Source of the DNA: Opitutales bacterium UBA5694
GTDB taxonomy: Bacteria > Verrucomicrobiota > Verrucomicrobiia > Opitutales > Opitutaceae
Direction: 5' to 3'
Length of the DNA stretch: 64,000 nucleotides
NCBI GenBank assembly: GCA_002420185.1
Contig: DIHO01000012.1
Span: forward strand, 110,581-174,580
Positions 35,899 through 43,363 of this stretch are shown piece by piece. The position numbers and the translations under genes were made by a program. Numbering within the stretch: position 1 is the first letter of the stretch; the number at the start of each line of letters is the position of its first letter. The notes beneath the pieces are model-generated. The model saw only the letters and a list, made by a program, of their open reading frames with translations, had not been told where the DNA came from and made no database searches.

Positions 35899-37245
35899 AT
35901 GAGATTGAAGACTTTAAATTTCGGATTGGGCGAATATGGCATGGTCCTCGCTCTCATAGGGCTCTGCGTCTTGTTTAGCGTGTTGACCCTGAATCGGCAG
36001 CCGGGAGAGGGCATTGCGGCTGAAATGGAGCTCACGAAGGTTGTGCTTGATCAGTTTCCAACCGAAGGAGTTGTGCTCGTCGTAGGTGCGGAAAATACGT
36101 CTTCGGCTACGATGGCGGAGAACGTGTATGCGAGTGTAGTTTCTGCAAATAGAGAAAATGTCCGAATGGTTGTGGGTGGACCCAGAGACCTGCGCGATGC
36201 GCTGGATAGGCTTTTCGCTGAGAGTGGTAGGCTAGCTGGAATTGTTACCGGTGGGGACGCTTCCAAGTGGCTTGTATTGGAACAAATCGACCAAAACTAT
36301 CCCGCTTTCGAATCCTTTGAGATAGTCGTGCCACGAGAAAAACTTTGGCCTGATTTCCTTAAAGCGTCCAATCTCCTTGCCATTGTAGAGCGGATAGTGG
36401 TGATCGCTATCATCGCCATTGGCATGACGATGGTTATTATAACGGCGGGCATCGATCTTTCCGTCGGGAGTTTGATTGCGTTGTCTGCGGTGATTGGAGC
36501 CACCGTGGTAAAGCATATGGGTGGCCCTGAAGCTGCGGGCTGGGTCGTCGTTCTTGGGTTTTTTGCCGGAACTATCAGTTGTGGGCTCATCGGCATGTTT
36601 GCGGGTGGGCTGGTTTCACGATTCAAGGTAGCCGCGTTTATCGTTACATTGGGTATAATGATGATGGCTCGGGGGCTCGCCTTCATGACGACGGGTGGTT
36701 TCTCCATTGATCAAGTGCCGGACTCGTTTGTATGGCTAGCACAGGGTAGGCTTTGGGGGATTCCAAATACAGTAATTCTTTTGGCATTAGTTTACTCAAC
36801 CGCCCACGTGTTCATGTCTCACACACGTTATGGACGTTACATATACGCAGTGGGTGGAAATGCGGAAGCAGCACGTTTGACCGGAGTTCCGGTGGGAACG
36901 GTGATTGTGCTCGTTTACACCGTAAGTGGACTGGCCGCTGGACTAGGAGGGTGCCTACAAGCCTCTCTTGTACGAGCGGCGGCACCCAACATGGCCAATA
37001 TGTACGAGCTCTATGTGATCGCTGCCGTAGTAGTAGGGGGAACGAGTCTATCGGGAGGTTCGGGTAGAATGTTTGGCACTCTGATTGGTGCGTTCATTAT
37101 AGCGGTGATTCAAAATGGGATGAACCTGCTCGGTATTAAAAGTTATGCTCAAATGTTTACACTCGGTGCGATTATAGTTCTCGCTGTTCTGCTTGACAAA
37201 GCCCGCCAAAATGGAGGGTTTCGGCGGTTGCTGCGAGGAAGGTAG
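35899..37245 (+). CDS. sugar ABC transporter permease with an inserted extracytoplasmic domain
   Basis: Permease of the RbsC/BPD_transp_2 class, 448 residues against the usual 310-350. The first membrane helix (GMVLALIGLCVLFSVLTL, residues 14-31) is followed by about 120 residues with alternating strands and helices (FPTEGVVLVVGAENTSSATM, NVRMVVGGPRDLRDALDRLF, RLAGIVTGGDASKWLVLEQI), and only then by the normal family continuation FLKASNLLAIVERIVVIAII and MTMVIITAGIDLSVGS. The C-terminal half with AVGGNAEAARLTGVPV (the EAA-like loop) and GGTSLSGGSGRMFGTLIGA is standard. In these permeases the first loop faces the periplasm, so the insert should form a small alpha/beta domain there, possibly meeting the binding protein. 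Gene order and 11-base spacing put it in one operon with the ATPase. Confidence 0.9.
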   Translation: MRLKTLNFGLGEYGMVLALIGLCVLFSVLTLNRQPGEGIAAEMELTKVVLDQFPTEGVVLVVGAENTSSATMAENVYASVVSANRENVRMVVGGPRDLRDALDRLFAESGRLAGIVTGGDASKWLVLEQIDQNYPAFESFEIVVPREKLWPDFLKASNLLAIVERIVVIAIIAIGMTMVIITAGIDLSVGSLIALSAVIGATVVKHMGGPEAAGWVVVLGFFAGTISCGLIGMFAGGLVSRFKVAAFIVTLGIMMMARGLAFMTTGGFSIDQVPDSFVWLAQGRLWGIPNTVILLALVYSTAHVFMSHTRYGRYIYAVGGNAEAARLTGVPVGTVIVLVYTVSGLAAGLGGCLQASLVRAAAPNMANMYELYVIAAVVVGGTSLSGGSGRMFGTLIGAFIIAVIQNGMNLLGIKSYAQMFTLGAIIVLAVLLDKARQNGGFRRLLRGR

Positions 37246-37483
37246 CGATTTGCCCCACAAACCCCAGATTTCCGAGCCAAGGCAAAGACGGAGAGAACGA
37301 TACTTACACCAAAGCGATCGAGCTGTGACTCTTCCTTTGAACTGGTGCAGGATCGATGAGATAATACCTCACTTTTAAAGGTTGGAGTCTGGAATTCGTT
37401 TAAATCAGTGGAACGGGAAGGTTAATCGCTTGCCAGATCCTCTCAAAAGCGGATCAATGGATTTAGTTTAATTTATCCCTAGT

Positions 37484-38458
37484 ATGAATATTCGAAATCT
37501 CCTTTCACTTCTTCCTTTGGTCCCTCTGATTTTGCTGGTATCCTGCTTTGACCCCGGGCCAGGAAGGGGATCGCAAGTTACGGAGAAAGGGAAGATTGGA
37601 ATGTCCTGCATGGACCTGACCAATCCTTTTTTCAAGCTCATAGCTAATGTGATGGAGGATGAGGCGTTGAAATATGGATACAGCCTTGTCGCATTGGATG
37701 GGGCGAACGATGGGGCGGCTCAAAACTCTCAGCTAGCTGACTTTGTAGCCCAGGGCTACGATGCGATTTTCCTTAATCCTGCAGACTCGAAGGCGGCGGC
37801 GGAAGGAGTGCGAAAAGCTCATGCTGCTGGGATTCCCGTTTTCACTTTCGATATCCAGATCGATGATTCAACAGTTGGGGAAATGGTGACTTCCCACATT
37901 GGCAGTGACAATTTCCAAGGAGGGCAATTAGCGGGGAAGAGCATGATGAAGGCCACCGGGAATCGTGGAAAGATTGCTATTGTGGGCCTACCCGAAGTGA
38001 CTTCTTGCATCCTGCGGGTGGAGGGTTTCAAGGACTATCTTAAGAACAACGGGGGAAATCTGGAGATCGTTACGGAGCTCAATGGAAAGGGGAATCGAAA
38101 TGAAGGTTTCGCGGTAACCACGGACATCTTACAAGCTCACCCCGATATAGTCGGGATTTTCGCGATCAATGATCCATCTGGTTTGGGATCCTACGCTGCA
38201 GTAGCTAAGGCGAATCTGACCGACCGCATTACAATCGTAGCCTTCGATGCCTCTCCTGCTGGGAAGCAAGGGGTTTTCGAGAAGAAGCTCTTCGACACGC
38301 CTCAGCAATTTCCTAGAAAAATGGCTGAAGGGACAGTCCAGTCATTCATCCGCCATTTGCAAGGGGATGAGGTGGAGAAGAGCATTTTCATACCGTGTTC
38401 GCACTACTACTATGAAACAGCGGTCAACGACGAGAGCCGTATTAACGAGCAGTGGTAG
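37484..38458 (+). CDS. sugar ABC transporter substrate-binding lipoprotein (RbsB type)
   Basis: Binding protein of 324 residues with a lipoprotein signal (LLSLLPLVPLILLVSC, acceptor Cys at residue 21). The mature part is a type-1 periplasmic binding fold: GKIGMSCMDLTNPFFKLIAN, EALKYGYSLVALDGANDGAA, then DAIFLNPADSKAAAEGVRKA, VFTFDIQIDDSTVGEMVTSH, GSDNFQGGQLAGKSMM, and FAINDPSGLGSYAAVAKANL. This resembles ribose-binding proteins. It follows the permease after 238 bases, so it may have an additional promoter for higher expression, as binding proteins often do. It delivers sugar to the permease; the altered permease loop could be a docking partner. Confidence 0.92.
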   Translation: MNIRNLLSLLPLVPLILLVSCFDPGPGRGSQVTEKGKIGMSCMDLTNPFFKLIANVMEDEALKYGYSLVALDGANDGAAQNSQLADFVAQGYDAIFLNPADSKAAAEGVRKAHAAGIPVFTFDIQIDDSTVGEMVTSHIGSDNFQGGQLAGKSMMKATGNRGKIAIVGLPEVTSCILRVEGFKDYLKNNGGNLEIVTELNGKGNRNEGFAVTTDILQAHPDIVGIFAINDPSGLGSYAAVAKANLTDRITIVAFDASPAGKQGVFEKKLFDTPQQFPRKMAEGTVQSFIRHLQGDEVEKSIFIPCSHYYYETAVNDESRINEQW

Positions 38459-38953
38459 TTGAATGCTGGGGTGAGGCTATAAATGTTGTTTAAACCTGCT
38501 CTTGCGATGCGAGATCCTGTTCGCTAAGGGCGATCCCGATTGAATACATTTTGAACCCGAGACAAGCGGTTTGTTTTAAGAAGGTTGATACTGCTTATCA
38601 GTAGTATGGAGCGATTAGCAGCAGGTTTGGTGTTGAGGGGCTGGCCGGTTTTTCCCTAGTGCTTGCTCCCGTGCCACGCCACGTTGGTTGAGCTTCTAGC
38701 GTGGACTGCCGAGTCGATAGCTCCTACCGTCGGTTAAGTGTAGTCGGCGATCGCGCCTACCTTTCTACTCGGAGATTAGTATCCCTGAATTAGCCTTTAG
38801 CTGATTCTTTTAATCCGTCTTGCTGAGCGAGCGAACAAAGGATTCCGTTTATACGGAATAAATGTTTTTATATTGATAGATTGGTCGAAATCGAGTTCAT
38901 TTTGATTTGTCTCTTGTCGAATGGATCGATGGAGCCCAATCGGTATTAAGAAT
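38459..38953. other. intergenic region with palindromic repeats
   Basis: About 495 bases after the binding-protein gene. It holds the right copy of the bracketing hairpin repeat, then a second palindrome-like stretch (GTAGTCGGCGATCGCGCCTAC near 38740-38762) with GTAG ends. No gene was recognised. The promoter of the EF-hand gene must be near its end. Confidence 0.45.
38674..38732 (+). repeat. hairpin repeat downstream of the ABC operon (right copy)
   Basis: CCACGTT at 38679-38685 pairs with AGCGTGG at 38698-38704 around the loop GGTTGAGCTTCT, followed by ACTGCCG and CTCCTACCG. The loop and the flanks are the same as in the copy at 34255; the stem bases differ but remain paired. Confidence 0.65.
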
Positions 38954-39271
38954 ATGAAAAAAAATCATGCCTTACTCGCTGTGTTCGCAGCGCTCGTCTT
39001 CGGTTTAGCCACCGGATTTTCTGCTACTAAGTTCCAGCAAAAGCAATTCGCGGAAGGGGATACCAATGGTGACAAAAGCCTCACTAAAAAAGAGTATGTC
39101 GCCGTCAAGTTGGCTTCGGGTAAAAAGTCTGCTCAGAAAAACAATAGGGAGTTTAATGAGGAAAAGGTAGCTACCCGCCAAGCGAAAGTCTTCGCCAAAT
39201 ATGATATAGACGGAAATGGAAAGTTGAGCGAGGAAGAATTCTACGCTTCTTTCCCAGCTAGGAAGAAATAG
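38954..39271 (+). CDS. exported EF-hand calcium-binding protein
   Basis: Small protein of about 105 residues. From the ATG at 38954 it begins MKKNHALLAVFAALVFGLAT, a signal peptide. Two EF-hand loops follow: DTNGDKSLTKKEY around residue 35 and DIDGNGKLSEEEF near residue 90, each with Asp/Asn/Ser at the calcium positions and Glu at position 12 or close to it. The linker is rich in Lys and Gln. It should bind calcium in the periplasm or outside; partner unknown. It is a single gene preceded by repeats and followed by a 420-base gap. Confidence 0.8.
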   Translation: MKKNHALLAVFAALVFGLATGFSATKFQQKQFAEGDTNGDKSLTKKEYVAVKLASGKKSAQKNNREFNEEKVATRQAKVFAKYDIDGNGKLSEEEFYASFPARKK

Positions 39272-39693
39272 TTCGGCCGGTTTGATTAAAGGCGACTATC
39301 TTGGGTTAGTGGATCGATCGCCGTTGCGGAGAGTGTGTCCCGAGGGGAGTGCCAATCTACAGTGCATATGAATTGGCGAGTTAGGGCTGCCTTTCCGTTG
39401 GACTAAGCTCACAGCAGAAAACTGAAGCAGCCGAAATAGGACGAACTAATGTGGCTGACTGTGGATATTTGTCCTTAGCTTTTGGCCTGTTAGACGCTCT
39501 CTTCTTTCAGCCAAAAACGCTTGTCGATTCTACTGCAGAGCACCGGCGATTGTTGCACAGCGTCGAGGTCGTTAAATGTAGATTCGGCCTGTTTTGGGGC
39601 CTCAATGATCGGTAAACAAGATTTCGCAGGAGGTTTCGTACAGTTGACCTTTCCGTTCATTTTCGAATGATTAGGTACTCGTAAAATCCATCT
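39272..39693. other. intergenic region before the Bat operon
   Basis: About 420 bases without a recognised frame, ending at the MoxR gene. The promoter of the whole MoxR/Bat operon is expected here; I see no clear operator or hairpin. Confidence 0.4.
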
Positions 39694-40668
39694 ATGAAGA
39701 CTTTGATCGAGGATTCCTGCGCAAAGCTGGACAATGTACGCAATTGCTTATCGCAAGTGATAGTCGGGCAAGAGACATTGATTGAGCGTTTGCTACTCGC
39801 CTTGCTTTGCGATGGGCATGTTCTGATCGAAGGAGTCCCCGGAGTCGCTAAGACACTCGTCATCACCACCTTGGCCCGCTCGATGAAAGCGACTTTTAGC
39901 CGCATCCAGTTCACGCCAGATCTGCTGCCGAGCGATTTAATTGGGAGTCTCGTCTACGATCCTAAAGAGCACAGTTTTTCCGCTGAAAAGGGACCTGTAT
40001 TCGCTAATTTGTTACTAGCTGACGAAATCAATCGAGCCCCTGCCAAGGTGCAGAGTGCCCTGCTTGAGTCTATGCAGGAAAAGCAAGTAACCTTGGGAAA
40101 AGAGTCCTTTCCTTTGCCTCATCCCTTTCTGGTGCTGGCGACTCAAAATCCGATCGAGCAAGAGGGTACCTATGCACTCCCGGAAGCACAAGTCGACCGG
40201 TTCATGTTTAAGCTTAAGGTTGGCTATCCCAGTATGAATGAGGAGCATCAGGTTATGCGACGTATGGCTCGTGTCGCTCCGAAGATTTCCGTTGATCCTG
40301 TCATTCACCTCGACGAAGTCCTCGATATGCGGACCTTGCTAGACAAGGTTTATATCGATGAGAAAGTGGAGCGCTACATTTTGCGTGTCGTGCATGCCAC
40401 GCGTAATCCTGAGAGCTATGGACTCGATATTGGCCGCTACATCCGATTTGGAGCCTCTCCTCGGGCCACTATCTACTTGTCATTGGCCGCTCGTGGCTAC
40501 GCCCTTCTTAACCAACGGGAGTTCACGGTTCCCCAGGATATCAAGGATTTGGCGGGGGATATTTTGAGGCACCGAATCGCCCTCTCTTACCGGGCAGAGG
40601 CGGAAGGTCTGGGTTCGGATGACTTGATTATTCAGATTCTGGAAAACGTTCCAATTGCTGAGGAATGA
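39694..40668 (+). CDS. MoxR family AAA+ ATPase
   Basis: MoxR-type ATPase of 324 residues: Walker A EGVPGVAKT, then TPDLLPSDLIGS, Walker B LLADEINRAPAKVQSALLES, the MQEKQVTLGKESFPLPHPFL loop, sensor 1 ATQNPIEQEGTYALPEAQVD and the arginine finger DRFMFKL. The C-terminal lid shows RFGASPRATIYLSLAARGYA with sensor 2. MoxR ATPases act as chaperones for vWA proteins, which are encoded in the following genes. It opens an operon of six tightly packed genes; its stop overlaps the next ATG by four bases. Confidence 0.93.
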   Translation: MKTLIEDSCAKLDNVRNCLSQVIVGQETLIERLLLALLCDGHVLIEGVPGVAKTLVITTLARSMKATFSRIQFTPDLLPSDLIGSLVYDPKEHSFSAEKGPVFANLLLADEINRAPAKVQSALLESMQEKQVTLGKESFPLPHPFLVLATQNPIEQEGTYALPEAQVDRFMFKLKVGYPSMNEEHQVMRRMARVAPKISVDPVIHLDEVLDMRTLLDKVYIDEKVERYILRVVHATRNPESYGLDIGRYIRFGASPRATIYLSLAARGYALLNQREFTVPQDIKDLAGDILRHRIALSYRAEAEGLGSDDLIIQILENVPIAEE

Positions 40669-41534
40669 GTCCTAACGATGACAGTCGGCTCAATTTGCTC
40701 GAGTTGAAATGTCGCCGCCCGGTCGAACACGTTTTGGCTGGAGAGTACCGCAGTGTATTCAAAGGACGGGGAATCGAATTTGAAGACGTTCGTCCTTACG
40801 TCCAAGGCGACGATGTTCGGGCGATGGACTGGAAGGTGACGGCTCGCACCAGAGTTCCGCATGTAAAACGCTACTCGGAAGAACGTGAGCAGTTCTTCTT
40901 TCTTTTGGTCGATCTATCCGCATCTACGTTGAGTGACCGGAATGGGGCAAAACGAAAAACGGTATCTGAATTTTGTGCACTTTTGACATTGGCGGCCCTG
41001 TTCAATAATGACCGAGTCGGTCTGATCCTGTTTACAGATCAAGTCGAGCTCGTAGTCTCTCCAGCGAAGGGGCGTCAACAAAGTATTCGAATCCTAGATG
41101 CCCTTAACTCGTACGAGCCAAAAGGAACGGGTACGCGTATCGATGTGGCTCTAGATGCCTTCGGGTATATGGCAAGAAAGCGTTCGGTAGCCTTTGTGGT
41201 TTCAGATTACTATGCGAGTGAATACGAAATAGATCTTCAAGCAGCGGGATTTCGGCATGACTTGATCGCAGTCAATTTAATCGAGCCTTTTGAGCTGGAG
41301 ACTCCGGACTTGGGCTTGGCCCGATTGAGGGATGCGGAATCGGGAGAGGTGCGTGTGGTTGATTTTGGGACGGGAGTAGGGAAACCCAATCCCAAGAACT
41401 CCCGGATTAGAGAGCAAATGCTCGATTGCGGGGTTGATCTTATTGGTCTAAAAGTAGGCGACGATTGCGTCTCGGTCTTAGCGGAGTTCTTCAAAGCGAG
41501 GCGACAAATGGTAGTCGGTAAAAATGGAGGCTGA
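40665..41534 (+). CDS. DUF58 family protein
   Basis: Protein of 289 residues beginning in the ATGA overlap with MoxR. The DUF58 core is clear: VLAGEYRSVFKGRGIEFEDV, RPYVQGDDVRAMDWKVTART, then VKRYSEEREQFFFLLVDLSA with a vWA-like metal site, and the later RSVAFVVSDYYASEYEID. DUF58 proteins accompany MoxR in nearly all Bat-type operons. Cytosolic, no membrane segment. Confidence 0.9.
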   Translation: MSPNDDSRLNLLELKCRRPVEHVLAGEYRSVFKGRGIEFEDVRPYVQGDDVRAMDWKVTARTRVPHVKRYSEEREQFFFLLVDLSASTLSDRNGAKRKTVSEFCALLTLAALFNNDRVGLILFTDQVELVVSPAKGRQQSIRILDALNSYEPKGTGTRIDVALDAFGYMARKRSVAFVVSDYYASEYEIDLQAAGFRHDLIAVNLIEPFELETPDLGLARLRDAESGEVRVVDFGTGVGKPNPKNSRIREQMLDCGVDLIGLKVGDDCVSVLAEFFKARRQMVVGKNGG

Positions 41535-41546
41535 ATACAGGGTAAA

Positions 41547-42335
41547 TTGAATACGTTAACTAGAAATAAGATTCTGATTGGGCTGTTTTTCGTTGTATCG
41601 AATTTGGGAAGGATCGTTTTGGGGTCAGAATCAGTCTCGATTAAAGTGGATCGAGAACGAGATTACTATCCCGGCGATTTGATTGAGCTAGAGGTGTCTA
41701 TCCGGTTTGTGGCCTATGCACGGTACACGCTGCAAGAGCCTCGGCATAGATCGGTTCGGTATCTCGAGACCCAGCTGTTTCCAGTGAGAAAGTCTGAGGA
41801 CGGTCCATACGAGCAAAGGTGGATAGTGTTATACCAGATTATTCGATCGGGTAGTATCGGGCTTGATGGGGGAAGTTTGAAGAATGAATCGAATGCTGAA
41901 AATAATCTGATTACCCTAGAAGCGGCTGTGGTCATCGCAAAAGGATTCGGTGTTGGGAACGATTCAAATGCTCCTGAATTGTTAGTGGATCATTTAGCAA
42001 AAAAAGAAGCGAGCAGGTGGATCTCCTCTCTGGTTGCTTTAGCCGGTATTGCTTTAGCCGGTATTGCTTTGGGTGCTTTCCTTTGGAGAAGGAAAAATTC
42101 TCGTTTAAATCGAAATGCGGACGAGGAAAACTCCCAGTTGGATGAAGCTGTGGAGGGCTTGTTGGATCAGCTAGAGGGTGGAAAGATGCCCATGAGTGAA
42201 ATAGAGCTTTTTTTGCGTGACTATTCGTTGGTCTGCTCGCCTTCAGTTATTGAATGTTTTGAACGAATACTATACTCAAAAAACGGAAACGTAAGTGAAT
42301 TAGCAGACCATTTGCGGAAGGAGTTTCTTCGATGA
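41547..42335 (+). CDS. membrane protein of the Bat operon, function unknown
   Basis: Protein of 262 residues starting at a TTG 12 bases after the DUF58 stop. N-terminal signal-like helix (KILIGLFFVVSNLGRIVLGS), then about 110 residues of beta-rich periplasmic sequence beginning VSIKVDRERDYYPGDLIELE, which resembles the first domain of BatD-like (oxygen tolerance) proteins, then a transmembrane segment LVALAGIALAGIALGAFLWR and a basic turn, and a cytoplasmic tail of about 80 charged residues. It occupies the position of the DUF4381-like or unknown protein found between DUF58 and the first vWA gene in many such operons. Its stop overlaps the next ATG by four bases, so it is translated with the vWA gene. 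Confidence 0.65.
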   Translation: MNTLTRNKILIGLFFVVSNLGRIVLGSESVSIKVDRERDYYPGDLIELEVSIRFVAYARYTLQEPRHRSVRYLETQLFPVRKSEDGPYEQRWIVLYQIIRSGSIGLDGGSLKNESNAENNLITLEAAVVIAKGFGVGNDSNAPELLVDHLAKKEASRWISSLVALAGIALAGIALGAFLWRRKNSRLNRNADEENSQLDEAVEGLLDQLEGGKMPMSEIELFLRDYSLVCSPSVIECFERILYSKNGNVSELADHLRKEFLR

Positions 42336-43363
42336 GTTTCGCGTACCCATGGGTTCTGCTTATTTTCCCTTTAGTGGTTTGGTTCGCATTGCGGAAATCG
42401 TCCTCCATAGGTTTGACGGTTGCCTCACTTGGACAATGGGCGAATTTAAATAAGGGACGCGCTCGCTTCCTTTGGCTGCTTACCGCGTTGGAGCTTCTCT
42501 TCTACGGAGGGCTACTGATTGCGTTGGCGAGACCGCAAGCCAGATCGAGTGAATCGAATGAGGAAGCGGAGGGAATCGCGATTGAACTATTAGTAGATGT
42601 GTCGAGTAGTATGGATCGGGTGATCGACCTTCCCGGCGGAGGGAGCAAGACTAGAATGGAGATTGCGAAGGAATTGATGGAGCAGTTCATTCTGGGGGAT
42701 GGGGAACGCCTGAAAGGGCGTTCGAGTGATCTGGTTGGACTGATCAGTTTTGCCCGGTATGCGGATACGCGCAGTCCATTGACTTTTGGGCACAAAGCCT
42801 TGGCCCAAATTGTAGGTAATTTAGAGATACAGGATCGACCCAATGAAGATGGTACCGCCTATGGGGATGCGTTGACCCTCGCTTGTGCCAGATTAGAGAA
42901 TTTGGACGAACTGAAGTCGTTGAATGCCGCTCGAAAGCTCGCAAAAATCGAGAGTCGAATCGTGGTTCTGCTTACAGATGGAGAAAATAACTCTGGGAAT
43001 CACTTGCCCCTTGAAGCGGCCGGACTGGCTAAGCAGTGGGGAATCCGCGTCTATACGATTAGCCTCGGATATGAGGGTGGGGCCCAAGGCATCGACATCG
43101 TCTTTGACGAATCTGAAGTTTCTACCGCAGAATTAGTGCTAAAACGGATCAGCGACGAAACCGGTGGAGTCTTTAGGCGAGCTACCAACTATGAGTCTCT
43201 AAAATCTATATATGAGGAAATTGATACGTTGGAGCGCTCGATTATCGAAACGCGTTCCTTTGAGATCGTATCGGAATGGTATTGGCTGCCATTAACAGTG
43301 GCGCTTCTAGCTTTGAGTGGACGGATGATACTGCAAACCACTTGGCTGAGGGTTGCTTCATGA
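42332..43363 (+). CDS. vWA domain membrane protein, BatA type
   Basis: Protein of 343 residues: an N-terminal aerotolerance-like segment with a membrane helix (SFAYPWVLLIFPLVVWFALR) and a second one (LLTALELLFYGGLLIALARPQ), then a von Willebrand A domain with the metal site ELLVDVSSSMDRVID around residue 88, the GLISFARYADTRSPLT strand and VVLLTDGENNSGNHLP; a last helix WYWLPLTVALLALSGRMIL returns it to the membrane. This is the BatA layout. BatA and BatB proteins are membrane-tethered vWA partners of MoxR, reported to support envelope integrity or oxygen tolerance. It overlaps both its neighbours by four bases. Confidence 0.9.
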   Translation: MSFAYPWVLLIFPLVVWFALRKSSSIGLTVASLGQWANLNKGRARFLWLLTALELLFYGGLLIALARPQARSSESNEEAEGIAIELLVDVSSSMDRVIDLPGGGSKTRMEIAKELMEQFILGDGERLKGRSSDLVGLISFARYADTRSPLTFGHKALAQIVGNLEIQDRPNEDGTAYGDALTLACARLENLDELKSLNAARKLAKIESRIVVLLTDGENNSGNHLPLEAAGLAKQWGIRVYTISLGYEGGAQGIDIVFDESEVSTAELVLKRISDETGGVFRRATNYESLKSIYEEIDTLERSIIETRSFEIVSEWYWLPLTVALLALSGRMILQTTWLRVAS

